Shown here piece after piece: positions 50,360 to 60,033 of a stretch of 64,000 nt of DNA. The stretch is from NCBI GenBank assembly GCA_016719785.1, contig JADJYJ010000017.1:1-64000 (forward strand), given 5' to 3'. The position numbers were made by a program, and so were the translations under genes. Position 1 is the stretch's first letter; each line of letters starts with the position of its first letter. The notes beneath the pieces were generated by a model, which saw nothing but the letters and a program-made list of their open reading frames with translations, was not told the origin of the DNA and did not search any database. The stretch comes from Candidatus Amarolinea dominans. GTDB taxonomy: Bacteria > Chloroflexota > Anaerolineae > SSC4 > Amarolineaceae.

Positions 50360-51924
50360 TCGATGGTTCCCGGCGGTTTCGATGTCACGTCGTACACCAC
50401 GCGGTTGACGCCGCGCACTTCGTTGACGATGCGGCTGCTGATCTGGGCCAGCAGATCGTAGGGCAATCGTGACCAGTCGGCGGTCATGTAGTCTTCGCTG
50501 TTGACCGCGCGCAGCGCCACGACATTTTCGTAGGTGCGGCCGTCGCCCATGACGCCGACGGAACGCACCGGCAGCAGCACGGCAAAGGCCTGCGCGGTGG
50601 GGCGATAGAGGCCGGCCGCGCGCAATTCTTCCAGAAATACGGCGTCGGCGTGGCGTAGAATTTCCAGGCGCTCCCAGGTGACAGGGCCGAGCACCCGAAT
50701 CGCCAGGCCTGGCCCGGGGAACGGATGCCGCCAGACGATCTCCTCCGGCAGCCCCAACGCAATGCCCACCGCCCGCACCTCGTCCTTGAACAGCCAGCGC
50801 AGCGGCTCGATCAGCTTGAACTGCATGTCGGCCGGCAAACCACCGACGTTGTGATGCGTCTTGATCGTGGCCGCGCTGCGCCCTGCGCCCGCGCTCTCGA
50901 TGCGGTCCGGGTAAAGGGTGCCCTGCGCCAGGAAACGCGCTTCGCCCCACGTCGAGGCCAGGCGCGTCGCTTCCTGTTCGAACACGCGCACGAAACGGTT
51001 GCCGATCAACCGGCGCTTGTGTTCCGGGTCGCTGATCCCGGCCAGATCGGCCAGGAACTCCTCGCTGGCATTGACCGCAATAAGCCGCACCTGCATCTCA
51101 CGCTGGAAGGTCTCCAGCACTTGTTCCGCCTCCCCGCGGCGCAGCAGACCGTGATCCACGAACACGCAGGTCAATTGATCGCCAATGGCTTTGTGCAGCA
51201 GCGCCGCGGCCACCGCGGAATCAACGCCGCCGCTCAGCCCACACAGCACATGGCCGCTGCCGACCTCGGCACGAATGGCCGCCAGGCTCTCTTCGATGAA
51301 ATTGAGCGGTGTCCAGGTGCCATGGCAGCCGCAGACGTCCACCAGGAAATTGCGCAGGATGGCCGGGCCGTTGCGGGTGTGTGACACTTCCGGGTGAAAT
51401 TGCAGACCATAGATGCCACGGGCCGCGTGGCCCATGGCGGCCAGCGGTGAGTTGTCGCTGCTGGCAATGGCCTCGAAGCCCGGCGGCAGCGCCTCGATAC
51501 GGTCGCCGTGCGACATCCACACGGTGTGGCGCGTCGGCAGGTTGGCAAACAGAGGGCTGCTGACCTCGCCGGTGCGAACCTCGGCCGGGCCATACTCGCG
51601 TCGCCGCGCCGCCCCCACCTGTCCGCCCAACGCCTGGGTGAGCAGTTGCATCCCATAGCAGATGCCGAGCACGGGCCGACCGCTCGCCAGCACGTAATCA
51701 GGCAGCCGGGGCGCGCCCGCTTCGTAGACGCTGGCCGGGCCGCCTGACAAGATGAAGCCCTTTGGCTGCAGGCGTTCGAACGCGGCCGCTGGCGCATCCC
51801 AGGGCAGCAGTTCGCAGTACACATGCGCTTCGCGCACCCGGCGCGCAATCAACTGACTGTATTGCGAACCGAAATCGAGAATGACAATCGCCTCCGCGCT
51901 GGCGCCTAGATTCTTTTCAGGCAT
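50350..51924 (-). CDS. guaA: GMP synthase (glutamine-hydrolysing)
   Basis: A 524-residue two-domain enzyme converting XMP, ATP and glutamine to GMP. The glutaminase part has GICYGMQ (catalytic Cys), and LQFHPEVSHT with the His and Glu of the triad. The synthetase part has the PP-loop LCGLSGGVDSAVAAALLHKA. The dimer/XMP-binding end RHPFPGPGLAIRVLG, and final KPPGTIEWE are intact. The start at 51924 has GGATCAGGGG upstream; ATG 51966 is an alternative. Complete housekeeping gene with no frame defects, which argues against general base-calling error in this region. Confidence 0.97.
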   Translation of the reverse strand: MPEKNLGASAEAIVILDFGSQYSQLIARRVREAHVYCELLPWDAPAAAFERLQPKGFILSGGPASVYEAGAPRLPDYVLASGRPVLGICYGMQLLTQALGGQVGAARRREYGPAEVRTGEVSSPLFANLPTRHTVWMSHGDRIEALPPGFEAIASSDNSPLAAMGHAARGIYGLQFHPEVSHTRNGPAILRNFLVDVCGCHGTWTPLNFIEESLAAIRAEVGSGHVLCGLSGGVDSAVAAALLHKAIGDQLTCVFVDHGLLRRGEAEQVLETFQREMQVRLIAVNASEEFLADLAGISDPEHKRRLIGNRFVRVFEQEATRLASTWGEARFLAQGTLYPDRIESAGAGRSAATIKTHHNVGGLPADMQFKLIEPLRWLFKDEVRAVGIALGLPEEIVWRHPFPGPGLAIRVLGPVTWERLEILRHADAVFLEELRAAGLYRPTAQAFAVLLPVRSVGVMGDGRTYENVVALRAVNSEDYMTADWSRLPYDLLAQISSRIVNEVRGVNRVVYDVTSKPPGTIEWE

Positions 51925-52017
51925 CCCCTGATCCTTTATAGCTGGTTTCGTCTGGCTGCGGCCCATTATGCCACAAAGCGGGCAAAAAGGGTAGCAGCGT
52001 CTTCTCGCCTGACAGCA

Positions 52018-52046
52018 TTGTGTACAAACAAAACTTGTGGTATACT
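52018..52046 (+). promoter_or_regulatory. Promoter of the surface-anchored protein gene
   Basis: TTGTGT (52018-52023), 17 bases, TATACT (52041-52046); start codon at 52100. A strong match in spacing and -10. Confidence 0.65.
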
Positions 52047-52099
52047 GCGCTTATGTTGCTCGGGGACATGAGGATGCGCAAGATAAGCGAGAAAGCACA

Positions 52100-54076
52100 A
52101 TGGTCATGAAACGAATCAGGTGGTTTCATCTTCTTCTGCTGACCGGCTTGATCCTGACGCCGGCTCTGCTGACGACGCCGGAGCGAGTGGCGGCCGCCAG
52201 TTGCTTCGACCTGATTGCCAACGGCAACATGGAAAGCACCGGCGGTTGGCAGATCACCGGCGGCCCGCCGGCGGCCGACTATGACAGCGCACAGGCGCTC
52301 AGCCCCACCCGCAGTATGCGCCTGGGCATCATCAGCGGCGCCAACGCCTTCGGTTTCTCCGGCATCCAGCAAATGCTGACCATCCCGGCCGCCGCGACCA
52401 GCGCCACGCTCACTTGGTCCGCCTGGCCTTTCCTGGCGACCAGCGGTGAGGACGATTACCAGGAGGTCATCCTGCAGGATGCCGCCACCAGCAGCACGGT
52501 GGTTGTCCTCTGGCGTGACCAGCGCAACGACCGCGCCTGGGTGCCGCTGACGCGTGACGTGCTGGCGTACAAAGGGCAGAACCTGCGCCTGTTCGTCAAT
52601 GTGCGCAACGACGGCGTCGGCAGTTACGCCGGCATGTATCTGGACGATGTTTCCCTGGTGGTCTGCCTGGCCGATACGCCCACGCCTGGCCCCGGCGCGG
52701 TCGTTGATGGCCGCGTCTACATTGATAACAACCTGAACGGGCTGTACGACTTGGGTGAGACCGGTTACCCCAGCCTGCCGGTCAGCCTGGCTCCCGGCGG
52801 TTCGGTGCTGACAGACGGGGCCGGCGCCTACACCTTTGGCGCGCAGGCCGCGGGCAATTACACCGTGAGCATCACGCCGCCGCCGGGCTACGCGGTCACC
52901 TCGCCGCCGAGCGTTGCCATTACCGTCAATGCCACCAATCAGGTCGTCAACTTCGGCCTGACCCCCATCGTGGTGGCCACCAACACCCCTACCCCCAATA
53001 TCATCACGGCTACGCCCACCTGGACGCCGATCGTGGTGACGAACACCCCCACGCCGACCGGACCACCGACGGCCACGCCCACCTGGACGCCGATCGTCGT
53101 CACCAACACCCCCACGCCAGGCCCGGTCATCATCACGGCGACGCCCACCTGGACGCCGCCCGGCCCGCCCACGTTCACGCCGACGGCCACGCCCATTCCG
53201 CCCACCGGCACGTTTACACCGGTGCCCCCCACGCTAACGCCGCCACCCACCTACACACCCTTGCCGGGCGGCTGCACGAACTGGCTTGAGAATTCCAGTT
53301 TCGAGGATGAGCTGCAGCGCGCAGACCCAGCCTGGTACTACTACGGCGAGCCTCTGCCGCCGCAGCGCGTTACCGATCCCAAGCGCGAAGGCAACTGGTC
53401 GGTGCGCCTGGGCACGAATGAAAAAGACGCGGTCTCCTTTTCTTCCGTGCGCCAGGATGTCATCATTCCAATCAACGCCACCAGCGTAGAACTGACCTGG
53501 TTCTACTGGGCCAAAGCGGACGACCCGAACGACCAGGGAGACTATCAGCAGCTGCTGCTGCTGACGCCGTCGGAGCATCCCTTGCGCCATCAAATCATCC
53601 GCGAGCTGTGGCCGCGCAATCGTGAGGTCACCGATACCTGGAAGGAACGCAAGGCCGATCTCAAGCTCCATGCCGGCTCGCATGTGGTGATCTACTTCAA
53701 CGTTTACAACAATGGCAACGGCAAGCGGCGTTCGATGTACCTGGACGACGTCAAGCTCATGGTCTGCGTGCCAACGCCAATCCCGCCTACACCCACGCCC
53801 GCACCGACCAACACGCCGGTACCGCCGGCGCCGCCCACCGCCACCATCACCCCGACCGCGCTGCTGATTCCCGCGGCGCCAGAGGTGATTCTGCCCGACC
53901 TGCAGGATCCGACTGAACGCGCCGCGGAGGCGCTCACCACCGACCTCCCTGCACGCATCCTGCGTTTTCTGCTCAAGAATCCGCTGCTGCTGCTGGCGCC
54001 CATCCTGCTCGTGGCTGCCCTGGTCTTCTGGCTCAGGTCACGCCAACCACCTCCCACGAACCCGACCATGGACTGA
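52100..54076 (+). CDS. Surface-anchored protein with two carbohydrate-binding-like domains
   Basis: A 658-residue protein. Signal peptide 1-31. Residues 32-190 and 390-570 are two related beta-sandwich domains (LIANGNMESTGGWQITGGPP / LENSSFEDELQ...WSVRLG), each ending in MYLDDV(S/K)L.VC, of the CBM-like/F5-8-type. Between them lies a CnaB/SdrD-B domain (GRVYIDNNLNGLYDLGETGY) and a TP-rich linker. A second TP linker leads to a C-terminal membrane segment (about 622-645, NPLLLLAPILLVAALVFWL) and a short basic tail. So it is a stalked membrane protein that may bind glycans outside. ATG 52100 and 52106 are both possible. Confidence 0.8.
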   Translation: MVMKRIRWFHLLLLTGLILTPALLTTPERVAAASCFDLIANGNMESTGGWQITGGPPAADYDSAQALSPTRSMRLGIISGANAFGFSGIQQMLTIPAAATSATLTWSAWPFLATSGEDDYQEVILQDAATSSTVVVLWRDQRNDRAWVPLTRDVLAYKGQNLRLFVNVRNDGVGSYAGMYLDDVSLVVCLADTPTPGPGAVVDGRVYIDNNLNGLYDLGETGYPSLPVSLAPGGSVLTDGAGAYTFGAQAAGNYTVSITPPPGYAVTSPPSVAITVNATNQVVNFGLTPIVVATNTPTPNIITATPTWTPIVVTNTPTPTGPPTATPTWTPIVVTNTPTPGPVIITATPTWTPPGPPTFTPTATPIPPTGTFTPVPPTLTPPPTYTPLPGGCTNWLENSSFEDELQRADPAWYYYGEPLPPQRVTDPKREGNWSVRLGTNEKDAVSFSSVRQDVIIPINATSVELTWFYWAKADDPNDQGDYQQLLLLTPSEHPLRHQIIRELWPRNREVTDTWKERKADLKLHAGSHVVIYFNVYNNGNGKRRSMYLDDVKLMVCVPTPIPPTPTPAPTNTPVPPAPPTATITPTALLIPAAPEVILPDLQDPTERAAEALTTDLPARILRFLLKNPLLLLAPILLVAALVFWLRSRQPPPTNPTMD

Positions 54077-54190
54077 GAGCGGAGAGCGGAGCACGGAGAC
54101 GCGAAGGTTGCGAAGACACGAAGCGCGAAGGGCGCGAAGACACGAAGCGCGAAGGGCGCGAAGGGGTCGGAGAACTGAGAGCGGAGAGCG
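54073..54190. repeat. Tandem and direct repeats between the surface-protein and FemAB-like genes
   Basis: ACTGAGAGCGGAGAGCGG occurs at 54073-54090 and 54173-54190, 100 bases apart. Between them a 24-base unit starting CGAAGACACGAAGCGCGAAG is repeated in tandem at 54111-54134 and 54135-54158. The block resembles dispersed low-complexity repeats and holds no gene. Confidence 0.6.
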
Positions 54191-54234
54191 GGAGACCGAA
54201 AATCGAAAAACGAACATCGAAAATCGAGGATCGC

Positions 54235-55254
54235 TTGAAGCTAATCATCGAGCGAGATGCCAGTGGGTTCGACACTCTGTGCGACGCGTGGAACGAGCTG
54301 CTGCTGCAGAGCCAGACCAACACCATCTTTCTCAGTTGGGAATGGCAAACCACCTGGTGGCGCCACTGGGGGACAGACGAACTCTATCTTCTGCACTGGC
54401 ACGACGAGGAGACCGGGCGCCTGCTGGGCCTGGCGCCCTTGTTTTTGGATAGAACAGATGACGGCCAACGCCGCCTCCTGTTGGTGGGCGGCATCGAGGT
54501 GAGCGATTACCTTGACATCATCGTGACGCCAGTGCATGCCGCGGCCGTCTACGCCAGCCTGGCCGCCTGGCTGGTCAGTGCGGCGGCGCCGGCCTGGGAC
54601 CTCTTCGAACTGGTCAATCTGCCGGCCGCCTCGCCCACACTGGCTGCCTTTCCCACGCATCTACCGCCGCAGTGGTCGGCGGTTGCCCGCCAGGAAGATG
54701 TCTGCCCCTTGATCCGCCTGCCCGCCGACTGGGAGTCGTACCTCAACCTGCTCGACAAGCATCAGCGCCACGAGGTGCGCCGTAAGCTGCGCAAGATCGA
54801 GCAGGTCCCCACAGTGCGCTGGTGGTTCAGTACGCCGGACAACCTGGCCCGCGACGTCGAAGATTTCATCGCCCTGCATCAACTGAGCAGCGCGGACAAG
54901 GACGATTTCATGACCGAAGCGATGAAAGACTTCTTCCGGGACGTTGCACAGGTCATGGCGGCCCGGGGTTGGCTGGGACTGGCCTTGTTGAGCGTTGATG
55001 AGCGTCCGGCCGCGGCTTTGTTCAGCTTCACCTGGCAGGATCAGTGGCTTCTGTATAACTCCGGCTATGATCCGCGCAACTTCAAGGAACTCAGCACGGG
55101 CGTCGTGCTGCTGGCGCGCTGCATCGAACACGCCATCGAGACTGGCTTCCGGGTTTTTGATTTTATGCAGGGCAACGAAATCTACAAGTACCGCCTGGGT
55201 GGACATGACACCGCGGTGTGGCGTCTGACCGTTCGCAAAGCGCAGTCGCGCTGA
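54235..55254 (+). CDS. FemAB/CelD-like acyltransferase (GNAT_6)
   Basis: A 339-residue protein with the Acetyltransf_6/CelD layout. FLSWEWQTTWWRHWG near the start, QRHEVRRKLRKIEQ (about 180-193), and the C-terminal GNAT-like core (ALFSFTWQDQWLLYNSGYDP, VFDFMQGNEIYKYRLG) are typical of enzymes in exopolysaccharide clusters. The donor may be acyl-CoA or aminoacyl-tRNA; unknown. It starts at TTG with GAGGAT five bases upstream. It opens the second polysaccharide gene group. Confidence 0.85.
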   Translation: MKLIIERDASGFDTLCDAWNELLLQSQTNTIFLSWEWQTTWWRHWGTDELYLLHWHDEETGRLLGLAPLFLDRTDDGQRRLLLVGGIEVSDYLDIIVTPVHAAAVYASLAAWLVSAAAPAWDLFELVNLPAASPTLAAFPTHLPPQWSAVARQEDVCPLIRLPADWESYLNLLDKHQRHEVRRKLRKIEQVPTVRWWFSTPDNLARDVEDFIALHQLSSADKDDFMTEAMKDFFRDVAQVMAARGWLGLALLSVDERPAAALFSFTWQDQWLLYNSGYDPRNFKELSTGVVLLARCIEHAIETGFRVFDFMQGNEIYKYRLGGHDTAVWRLTVRKAQSR

Positions 55255-55419
55255 GCCTGTTTTCGACACCCCAATGGGTAGTAGGTCATCAGGCACTTGC
55301 CACAAGCCGTCGCGTAGAACGTTTGAGCGAAAACAGGACTGTTCCTACAGGTTGTGCGCGATTTGCCAATGACCACAAGCTGTTGTATGGAAACATCTGT
55401 TCTATGTCGAAAACAGGCT
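55254..55419. mobile_element. Small element with 15-bp terminal inverted repeats (MITE-like)
   Basis: AGCCTGTTTTCGACA (55254-55268) is exactly inverted at 55405-55419, bounding 166 bases with no gene. The left end begins at the last base of the FemAB-like gene and the right end is just before the next start. CTGAG occurs at both edges but a clear target duplication is not certain. It could be a MITE, a structured leader or a regulatory hairpin. Confidence 0.45.
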
Positions 55420-55423
55420 GAGC

Positions 55424-56638
55424 ATGACGTCCTGGAACATTCTCTGCACCATCACCTCGTACCCTCCCGCCATCGGCGGCGCACAGAGTCACACCCATGA
55501 GTTGATGCGCCGCCTGGCCCAACGACACCGGGTCACGGTCGCCTCATTTTGGGATCGCAATCGCACCGATTGGCTGCTGGGCACCACATTGACCGCGCCC
55601 CTGCAACCTCGATCCTATACCCTGGACGGCGTCTCGGTTCAGCAGGTGACGTGGCGTCGAGACGAGCGCTGGCGTCTTCTGCCCCTGCTATGCGTCTACT
55701 ATGCGCTCAAGACGCAGGCTATCGCGGTCATCAGTAGACGCCTGCTGCCCAAGCTGGCGGCTGTGGCGCCCACCTGTGACCTGGTTTACCATGCGCGCAT
55801 CGGCCGCGAGAGCCTTGCCTTTGCCTCGCTGGCGCTGGCCCGGCAGCGTGATGTGCCCTTCCTCCTGGTTCCCTATCACCACCCGCGCTGGGTGGGCTGG
55901 AACTACCGCCAGTACCTTGATCTCTATCGCCAGGCCGATGCCGTGATGACCCTCACCGACCATGAACAGCAAACCCTGATCGAGCTGGGCGTGCAGCCGC
56001 AGCGCATCTTTGTCACCGGCAACGCGCCGGTACTGGCTACGCCGCCGCCGCCAGCCGGCGCCTTTGCCGGTCGCTATGCCCCAGCGCGGAGCGCGCCAGG
56101 CCCCTTGATCCTCTTCCTGGCGCAGAAGTACCGCTACAAGGGGCTGGAAGCCCTGCTGGCGGCCGCGCCCCTGGTCTGGCAGCAGCACCCGGAGGCCTGG
56201 TTCGCCTTCGTGGGGCCGCGTACGCGGTTTTCCGAACGCCTCTTCCATCAGGTCTCCGACCCGCGCCTGGTTGAGATGGGCGCAGTCAGCCTGGCAGAAA
56301 AAACGGCCGCGCTGGCCGACTGCACCGTGCTCTGCGTCCCTTCCAGTCAGGAGAGCTTCGGCGGCGTCTTCACCGAAGCCTGGGCCTTGCACAAACCGGT
56401 GATTGGCGGCCCGGCGCCCGCGGTGCGTGAGGTCATCACCCCCGGCGCCGACGGCTTCGTCGTGGCGCAGGACCCGGCGCTCATCGCCGAATATCTCAAC
56501 CTTCTGCTGGCGCAGCCGGGTCTTGCAGCGCGCATGGGCCAGGCCGGTTTCGCCAAAGTACAGGCGCATTTCACCTGGGACGCCCTGGCCGCCAAGACAG
56601 AACAGGCCATGCAGGCCGTTTTGCACCGAACGGCTTGA
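55424..56638 (+). CDS. Glycosyltransferase family 4 protein
   Basis: A 404-residue GT-B enzyme. ITSYPPAIGGAQSHTHELMR is the acceptor-side N-terminal motif. LFLAQKYRYKGLEALLAAAP, SSQESFGGVFTEAWALHKPV include the donor-binding EsFG...EA pattern. It has no membrane segment. It is placed between a CelD-like acyltransferase and a WecG-type enzyme, which suggests assembly of a lipid-linked envelope glycan. Confidence 0.9.
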   Translation: MTSWNILCTITSYPPAIGGAQSHTHELMRRLAQRHRVTVASFWDRNRTDWLLGTTLTAPLQPRSYTLDGVSVQQVTWRRDERWRLLPLLCVYYALKTQAIAVISRRLLPKLAAVAPTCDLVYHARIGRESLAFASLALARQRDVPFLLVPYHHPRWVGWNYRQYLDLYRQADAVMTLTDHEQQTLIELGVQPQRIFVTGNAPVLATPPPPAGAFAGRYAPARSAPGPLILFLAQKYRYKGLEALLAAAPLVWQQHPEAWFAFVGPRTRFSERLFHQVSDPRLVEMGAVSLAEKTAALADCTVLCVPSSQESFGGVFTEAWALHKPVIGGPAPAVREVITPGADGFVVAQDPALIAEYLNLLLAQPGLAARMGQAGFAKVQAHFTWDALAAKTEQAMQAVLHRTA

Positions 56639-56709
56639 GCTTGCGGCCGGCTCACACAGCGCGCCTCACCCGTTTTTCGTTTTGCGAATTATGGTTTACC
56701 ATAGGCAGT

Positions 56710-57540
56710 ATGGATTCTTCAGAACGGCTCATTGATGAACAGCTCATCGAACGATTGAATGTCCTGAGCGTCGGCATCAGCATGATTGACATGGAGAACG
56801 CGCTGGCGTTGATGGAACATTGGATCGCCGCCAGGCAGCGCGCCTACGTCTGCGTCTGTACCGTGCATACGGTGATGGAATGCCAGTACAACCCAGGGCT
56901 GCGCGACATGGTCAACTACGCCGACCTGGCGACGCCTGACGGCATGCCCCTGGTCTGGCTGGGGCGCTGGGCAGGGTATCGCCATGTGCGGCGCGTTTAC
57001 GGGCCTGACCTGATGCAGGCCTTCTGTCAACGCTCCGCGCCGGCCGGCTACCGCCATTTCTTCTACGGCGGCGCGCCCGGGGTGCCTGAAGCCCTGGCTC
57101 TGCGCTTGAGCCAGGATTATCCGGGGCTGCGCGTGGTCGGCGCCTATTCGCCGCCGTTCACCCCCCCCACACCTGAGCGGGAGCACGAAGAGATTGCGCG
57201 CATCAATGCCGCGCACCCCGATGTGGTCTGGGTGGCCCTGGGAACGCCCAAGCAGGACCGCTGGCTGTCCGAACACCGCGACCAACTCGAGGCGCCTGTG
57301 CTGGTAGCCGTCGGCGCCGCCTTCAACATCCTCTCCGGTCGTCTGCGCCAGGCGCCGCTGTGGATGCGACGCAGCGGCCTGGAATGGTGTTGGCGCCTCT
57401 TTCAAGAGCCGCGCCGCCTCTGGCGTCGCTATCTTCTCTTCAACCCGCTCTTTCTTTGGAATCTGATGCTGCAAAAGACCGGCCTCAAACGTTTCGACCC
57501 GCTGCCTGAGCGCCGCAAAAACGCTAACCGTTTGTCATGA
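56710..57540 (+). CDS. WecG/TagA/CpsF family glycosyltransferase (GT26)
   Basis: A 276-residue enzyme. VSVGISMIDMENALAL-like start, TPDGMPLVWLGRWAG (with the conserved DG of the active site), YGPDLMQAF, FFYGGAPGVPEALA and VALGTPKQDRWLSEH are the family blocks. WecG/TagA add N-acetylmannosaminuronate or ManNAc to a lipid-linked GlcNAc. The acceptor in this organism is unknown. ATG 56710 is used; no strong ribosome site is visible. It is 15 bases before the Wzz-like gene. Confidence 0.9.
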   Translation: MDSSERLIDEQLIERLNVLSVGISMIDMENALALMEHWIAARQRAYVCVCTVHTVMECQYNPGLRDMVNYADLATPDGMPLVWLGRWAGYRHVRRVYGPDLMQAFCQRSAPAGYRHFFYGGAPGVPEALALRLSQDYPGLRVVGAYSPPFTPPTPEREHEEIARINAAHPDVVWVALGTPKQDRWLSEHRDQLEAPVLVAVGAAFNILSGRLRQAPLWMRRSGLEWCWRLFQEPRRLWRRYLLFNPLFLWNLMLQKTGLKRFDPLPERRKNANRLS

Positions 57541-57555
57541 CAGGGATTACCGCCA

Positions 57556-58950
57556 GTGCCTTTTCCTGAACTCATTCGACTCTTGCGCCAATCCTGGCGC
57601 CTGCTGATCATCGGCCCCCTGATCGCCGGCCTGGTAGCCGGGCTGCTCAGCCTGTGGGTCCTCCCCACGCGCTGGGATGCCACGGCCAGCCTGCTGATGG
57701 CGCGCCTCAAACCGAGCCTCTCGCTGGACCCCCGCCTGCAGACGGTGTCGGATGAAGACCTGGTGCGCACCGCCTCCACCGATGACCGCGGCCGCCGCGA
57801 AACGCTGCTGGCGCTGGTGCTCAGCGACGACGTGGTGGGGCAACTGTGGCAGGAGGCTGGCGACAATCGGCCTGCCCGCGTGGAAAACATCACCGACCTG
57901 AAACAGCGTCTGCTGCCGAGCGCCCGCGCCACCGTGCTCGACCTGACCGTGCGCGGGGACACTCCCGCCCAGGCTGCACACCTGGCCAACCTGTGGGCGC
58001 AGATTGCCGAGCGGCAGATCAATCAGTTGTACAGCCAGGTGGCACAGCCGCCAGCGGAGGCCGCGGCGCAGGCCGAGAACGCGCGTCAAACCTACCTGGA
58101 CGCGGAGCAGATCCTGATCGTCTTCCTGCAGGACAGTCCGGTGGATGAGCTGCAGCGCCAGATCGCACAGAAGAAAGAAGTGCTCGATACCCTGCAGCGC
58201 CAGCAGCTCAAGGCGCTGGAGACGCGCTTGCAAAGCCGTCTGGACAATCTCAACCGTCTCGACCTCCTGCTGGCGAACATCGAGGCGATGGGGACACAGG
58301 CCGTCGCCGATGGGACCGCCGCGGTCAGCGCCACGGCCCTGAGCGACTTGCTGCTGCAGGTGAGCGCCTTTTCCACCGGCGCCGGCATCCCGGTGCAGTT
58401 ACAGATTCCCATCGAGCAACTGCGTGACGCCGCCTCTGGTGCGCAGCGTGTGGCCAGTTTGCAGAGCCTGGCCGGCGCCCTGACCGGCCTGCAGCGCACC
58501 TGGCGTGCGGAAGTACAAACCTTGCAGGCGCAGGTGCTGCACGCGCCCGACCTGCTGAGCGCCGAAGTGGCCGGCCAGGACCTGTTGGTGGCAGTACAGG
58601 CCATGCAGGCGCAAATCAACGCGCTGCAGAGCCAACTGGAAACTCAGACCGACACGCAGCGCCGGCTGACCGATACGCGCGATGTAGCCTGGGAGAGCTT
58701 CACCGCTCTGGCCCGCCGCGCCGCGGAGGTCGCCATTGCCAGTGAAACAGCCAGCATCGAGGTGCGCCTGGCTTCTACCGCGCTGCCGCCCTCCGAAAAC
58801 TCACAGCCGCACACATTGCTCAACGTCGCGCTGGCCCTGGTGGTCGGCGCAGTGTTGGCCCTCGCCCTGGTGCTCCTGCGGGCGCAAGTCACAGTGCCCG
58901 CACCGCTTTTGACGACAGGAGACACGACAGAGGCTGGCGAGGGCGGCTGA
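57556..58950 (+). CDS. Wzz-like chain-length/polysaccharide export protein
   Basis: A 464-residue protein with membrane segments near residues 15-35 and 415-440 and a long periplasmic/extracellular coiled-coil middle (Ala, Gln, Leu-rich heptads, about 160-400), the Wzz/PCP topology. It lacks a kinase domain. It would set chain length or connect synthesis with export. GTG 57556 is the start. The stop overlaps the next start (TGATG), so translation is coupled to the O-antigen-ligase-like gene. Confidence 0.8.
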   Translation: MPFPELIRLLRQSWRLLIIGPLIAGLVAGLLSLWVLPTRWDATASLLMARLKPSLSLDPRLQTVSDEDLVRTASTDDRGRRETLLALVLSDDVVGQLWQEAGDNRPARVENITDLKQRLLPSARATVLDLTVRGDTPAQAAHLANLWAQIAERQINQLYSQVAQPPAEAAAQAENARQTYLDAEQILIVFLQDSPVDELQRQIAQKKEVLDTLQRQQLKALETRLQSRLDNLNRLDLLLANIEAMGTQAVADGTAAVSATALSDLLLQVSAFSTGAGIPVQLQIPIEQLRDAASGAQRVASLQSLAGALTGLQRTWRAEVQTLQAQVLHAPDLLSAEVAGQDLLVAVQAMQAQINALQSQLETQTDTQRRLTDTRDVAWESFTALARRAAEVAIASETASIEVRLASTALPPSENSQPHTLLNVALALVVGAVLALALVLLRAQVTVPAPLLTTGDTTEAGEGG

Positions 58951-60029
58951 TGTCCCCCTGGCGGCAGCCCTTGCGTTGGCCCCTGCTCCTCCTCCTGCTG
59001 ACGGTCGCCGGCGGTTGGCTGCTCAGCGACGAGCGCGCCCAGGCCACGGCCTTCGTTGGCCGCCTGGCCCTGGGATTGCTTGCCTTTCAAGCCGTGTATT
59101 TCTACCTCACCACGGCGTTTACGGACGGGAGACTGCGCCGAACCCTGTGGGCGCTGACCGCGGCGCTGGCCGGCCTGCTCGTCCTGACCCTGATCGGCAC
59201 GCGCTGGCCCGCGGCGAAATTCCTCCTGCCCCTGGACGCCATCTATCAACGCCTGCCCACCTTGCTGACCGACACGCTGCATCCCAACGTCGCCGCGGCC
59301 GGCCTGCTGCTGCTTCTTCCCATCCCCTGCGTGCTGTTCCTGGACGACCTCCGGCGCCCCCGCTCCCCCTGGGCGCGCGGGTTGAGCCTGGCCGTCAGCC
59401 TGCTGACTCTGTTCGTGCTTCTGCTGACGCAATCGCGCGCCGCATGGCTGGCGTTGGCCGGCATGGCCCTGGCGGCGGCCTTCCACCAGGTTCAACGCGC
59501 CTGGCTGCGCTGGCTGCTGATTGTGCTGAGCGCCGCGGCGGCCGGCCTGCTGCTCTGGCTGGCCCGCGCTGCCCTGGCCGCGGACTGGCTCAACCGCCAG
59601 ATGGTGTGGGCGCAGGGCCTGGCGATGCTGCAAGACTTCGGTCTGACCGGCATCGGGCCTGGCAGTTTCGGCGCGCTCGGCCCGCAGCTCTACGCCGATT
59701 TCTGGATGGGCGATCTCAGCTTCGTCGCGCCTCATGCCCACAACCTCTTCTTGCAAGTCGGCATTGACCTGGGCATTGCCGGGCTGACGGCCTACCTGGC
59801 CCTCCTGGCGACGGCCGCCGCGCTCGCCTCGTCCGCCTGGCGTCACCGCCCCGCGCCCCTCGTGCGGCTCACCGCCGGCGCCGTCCTGCTCAGCCTGCTG
59901 GCCCTGGTTCTCGATGGCCTGCTCGACATCGGCGTTTGGGGCAGCCAGGGCGGCTTCATCGCCTGGATCGTCCTCGGACTGGCCGGATCGCTGACCGCCG
60001 CCCGATCGTGGGACACACCACCGGCGTAA
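58950..60029 (+). CDS. O-antigen ligase / Wzy-like membrane protein
   Basis: A 359-residue integral membrane protein with about ten segments. LLTQSRAAWLALAGMAL and the large-loop motif GIGPGSFGALGPQLY...APHAHNLFLQVGIDLG match PF04932 (the ligase/polymerase family), where the H and R residues in the loop are catalytic. In an organism without typical LPS it probably polymerises or ligates an exopolysaccharide or surface glycan. It ends the second glycan cluster. Confidence 0.85.
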   Translation: MSPWRQPLRWPLLLLLLTVAGGWLLSDERAQATAFVGRLALGLLAFQAVYFYLTTAFTDGRLRRTLWALTAALAGLLVLTLIGTRWPAAKFLLPLDAIYQRLPTLLTDTLHPNVAAAGLLLLLPIPCVLFLDDLRRPRSPWARGLSLAVSLLTLFVLLLTQSRAAWLALAGMALAAAFHQVQRAWLRWLLIVLSAAAAGLLLWLARAALAADWLNRQMVWAQGLAMLQDFGLTGIGPGSFGALGPQLYADFWMGDLSFVAPHAHNLFLQVGIDLGIAGLTAYLALLATAAALASSAWRHRPAPLVRLTAGAVLLSLLALVLDGLLDIGVWGSQGGFIAWIVLGLAGSLTAARSWDTPPA

Positions 60030-60033
60030 CCGC

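Noticed and set aside
49322..51924. Restriction-modification system
   Set aside because: Only a methyltransferase is present; the neighbours are guaA and a beta-lactamase-like gene, with no endonuclease.
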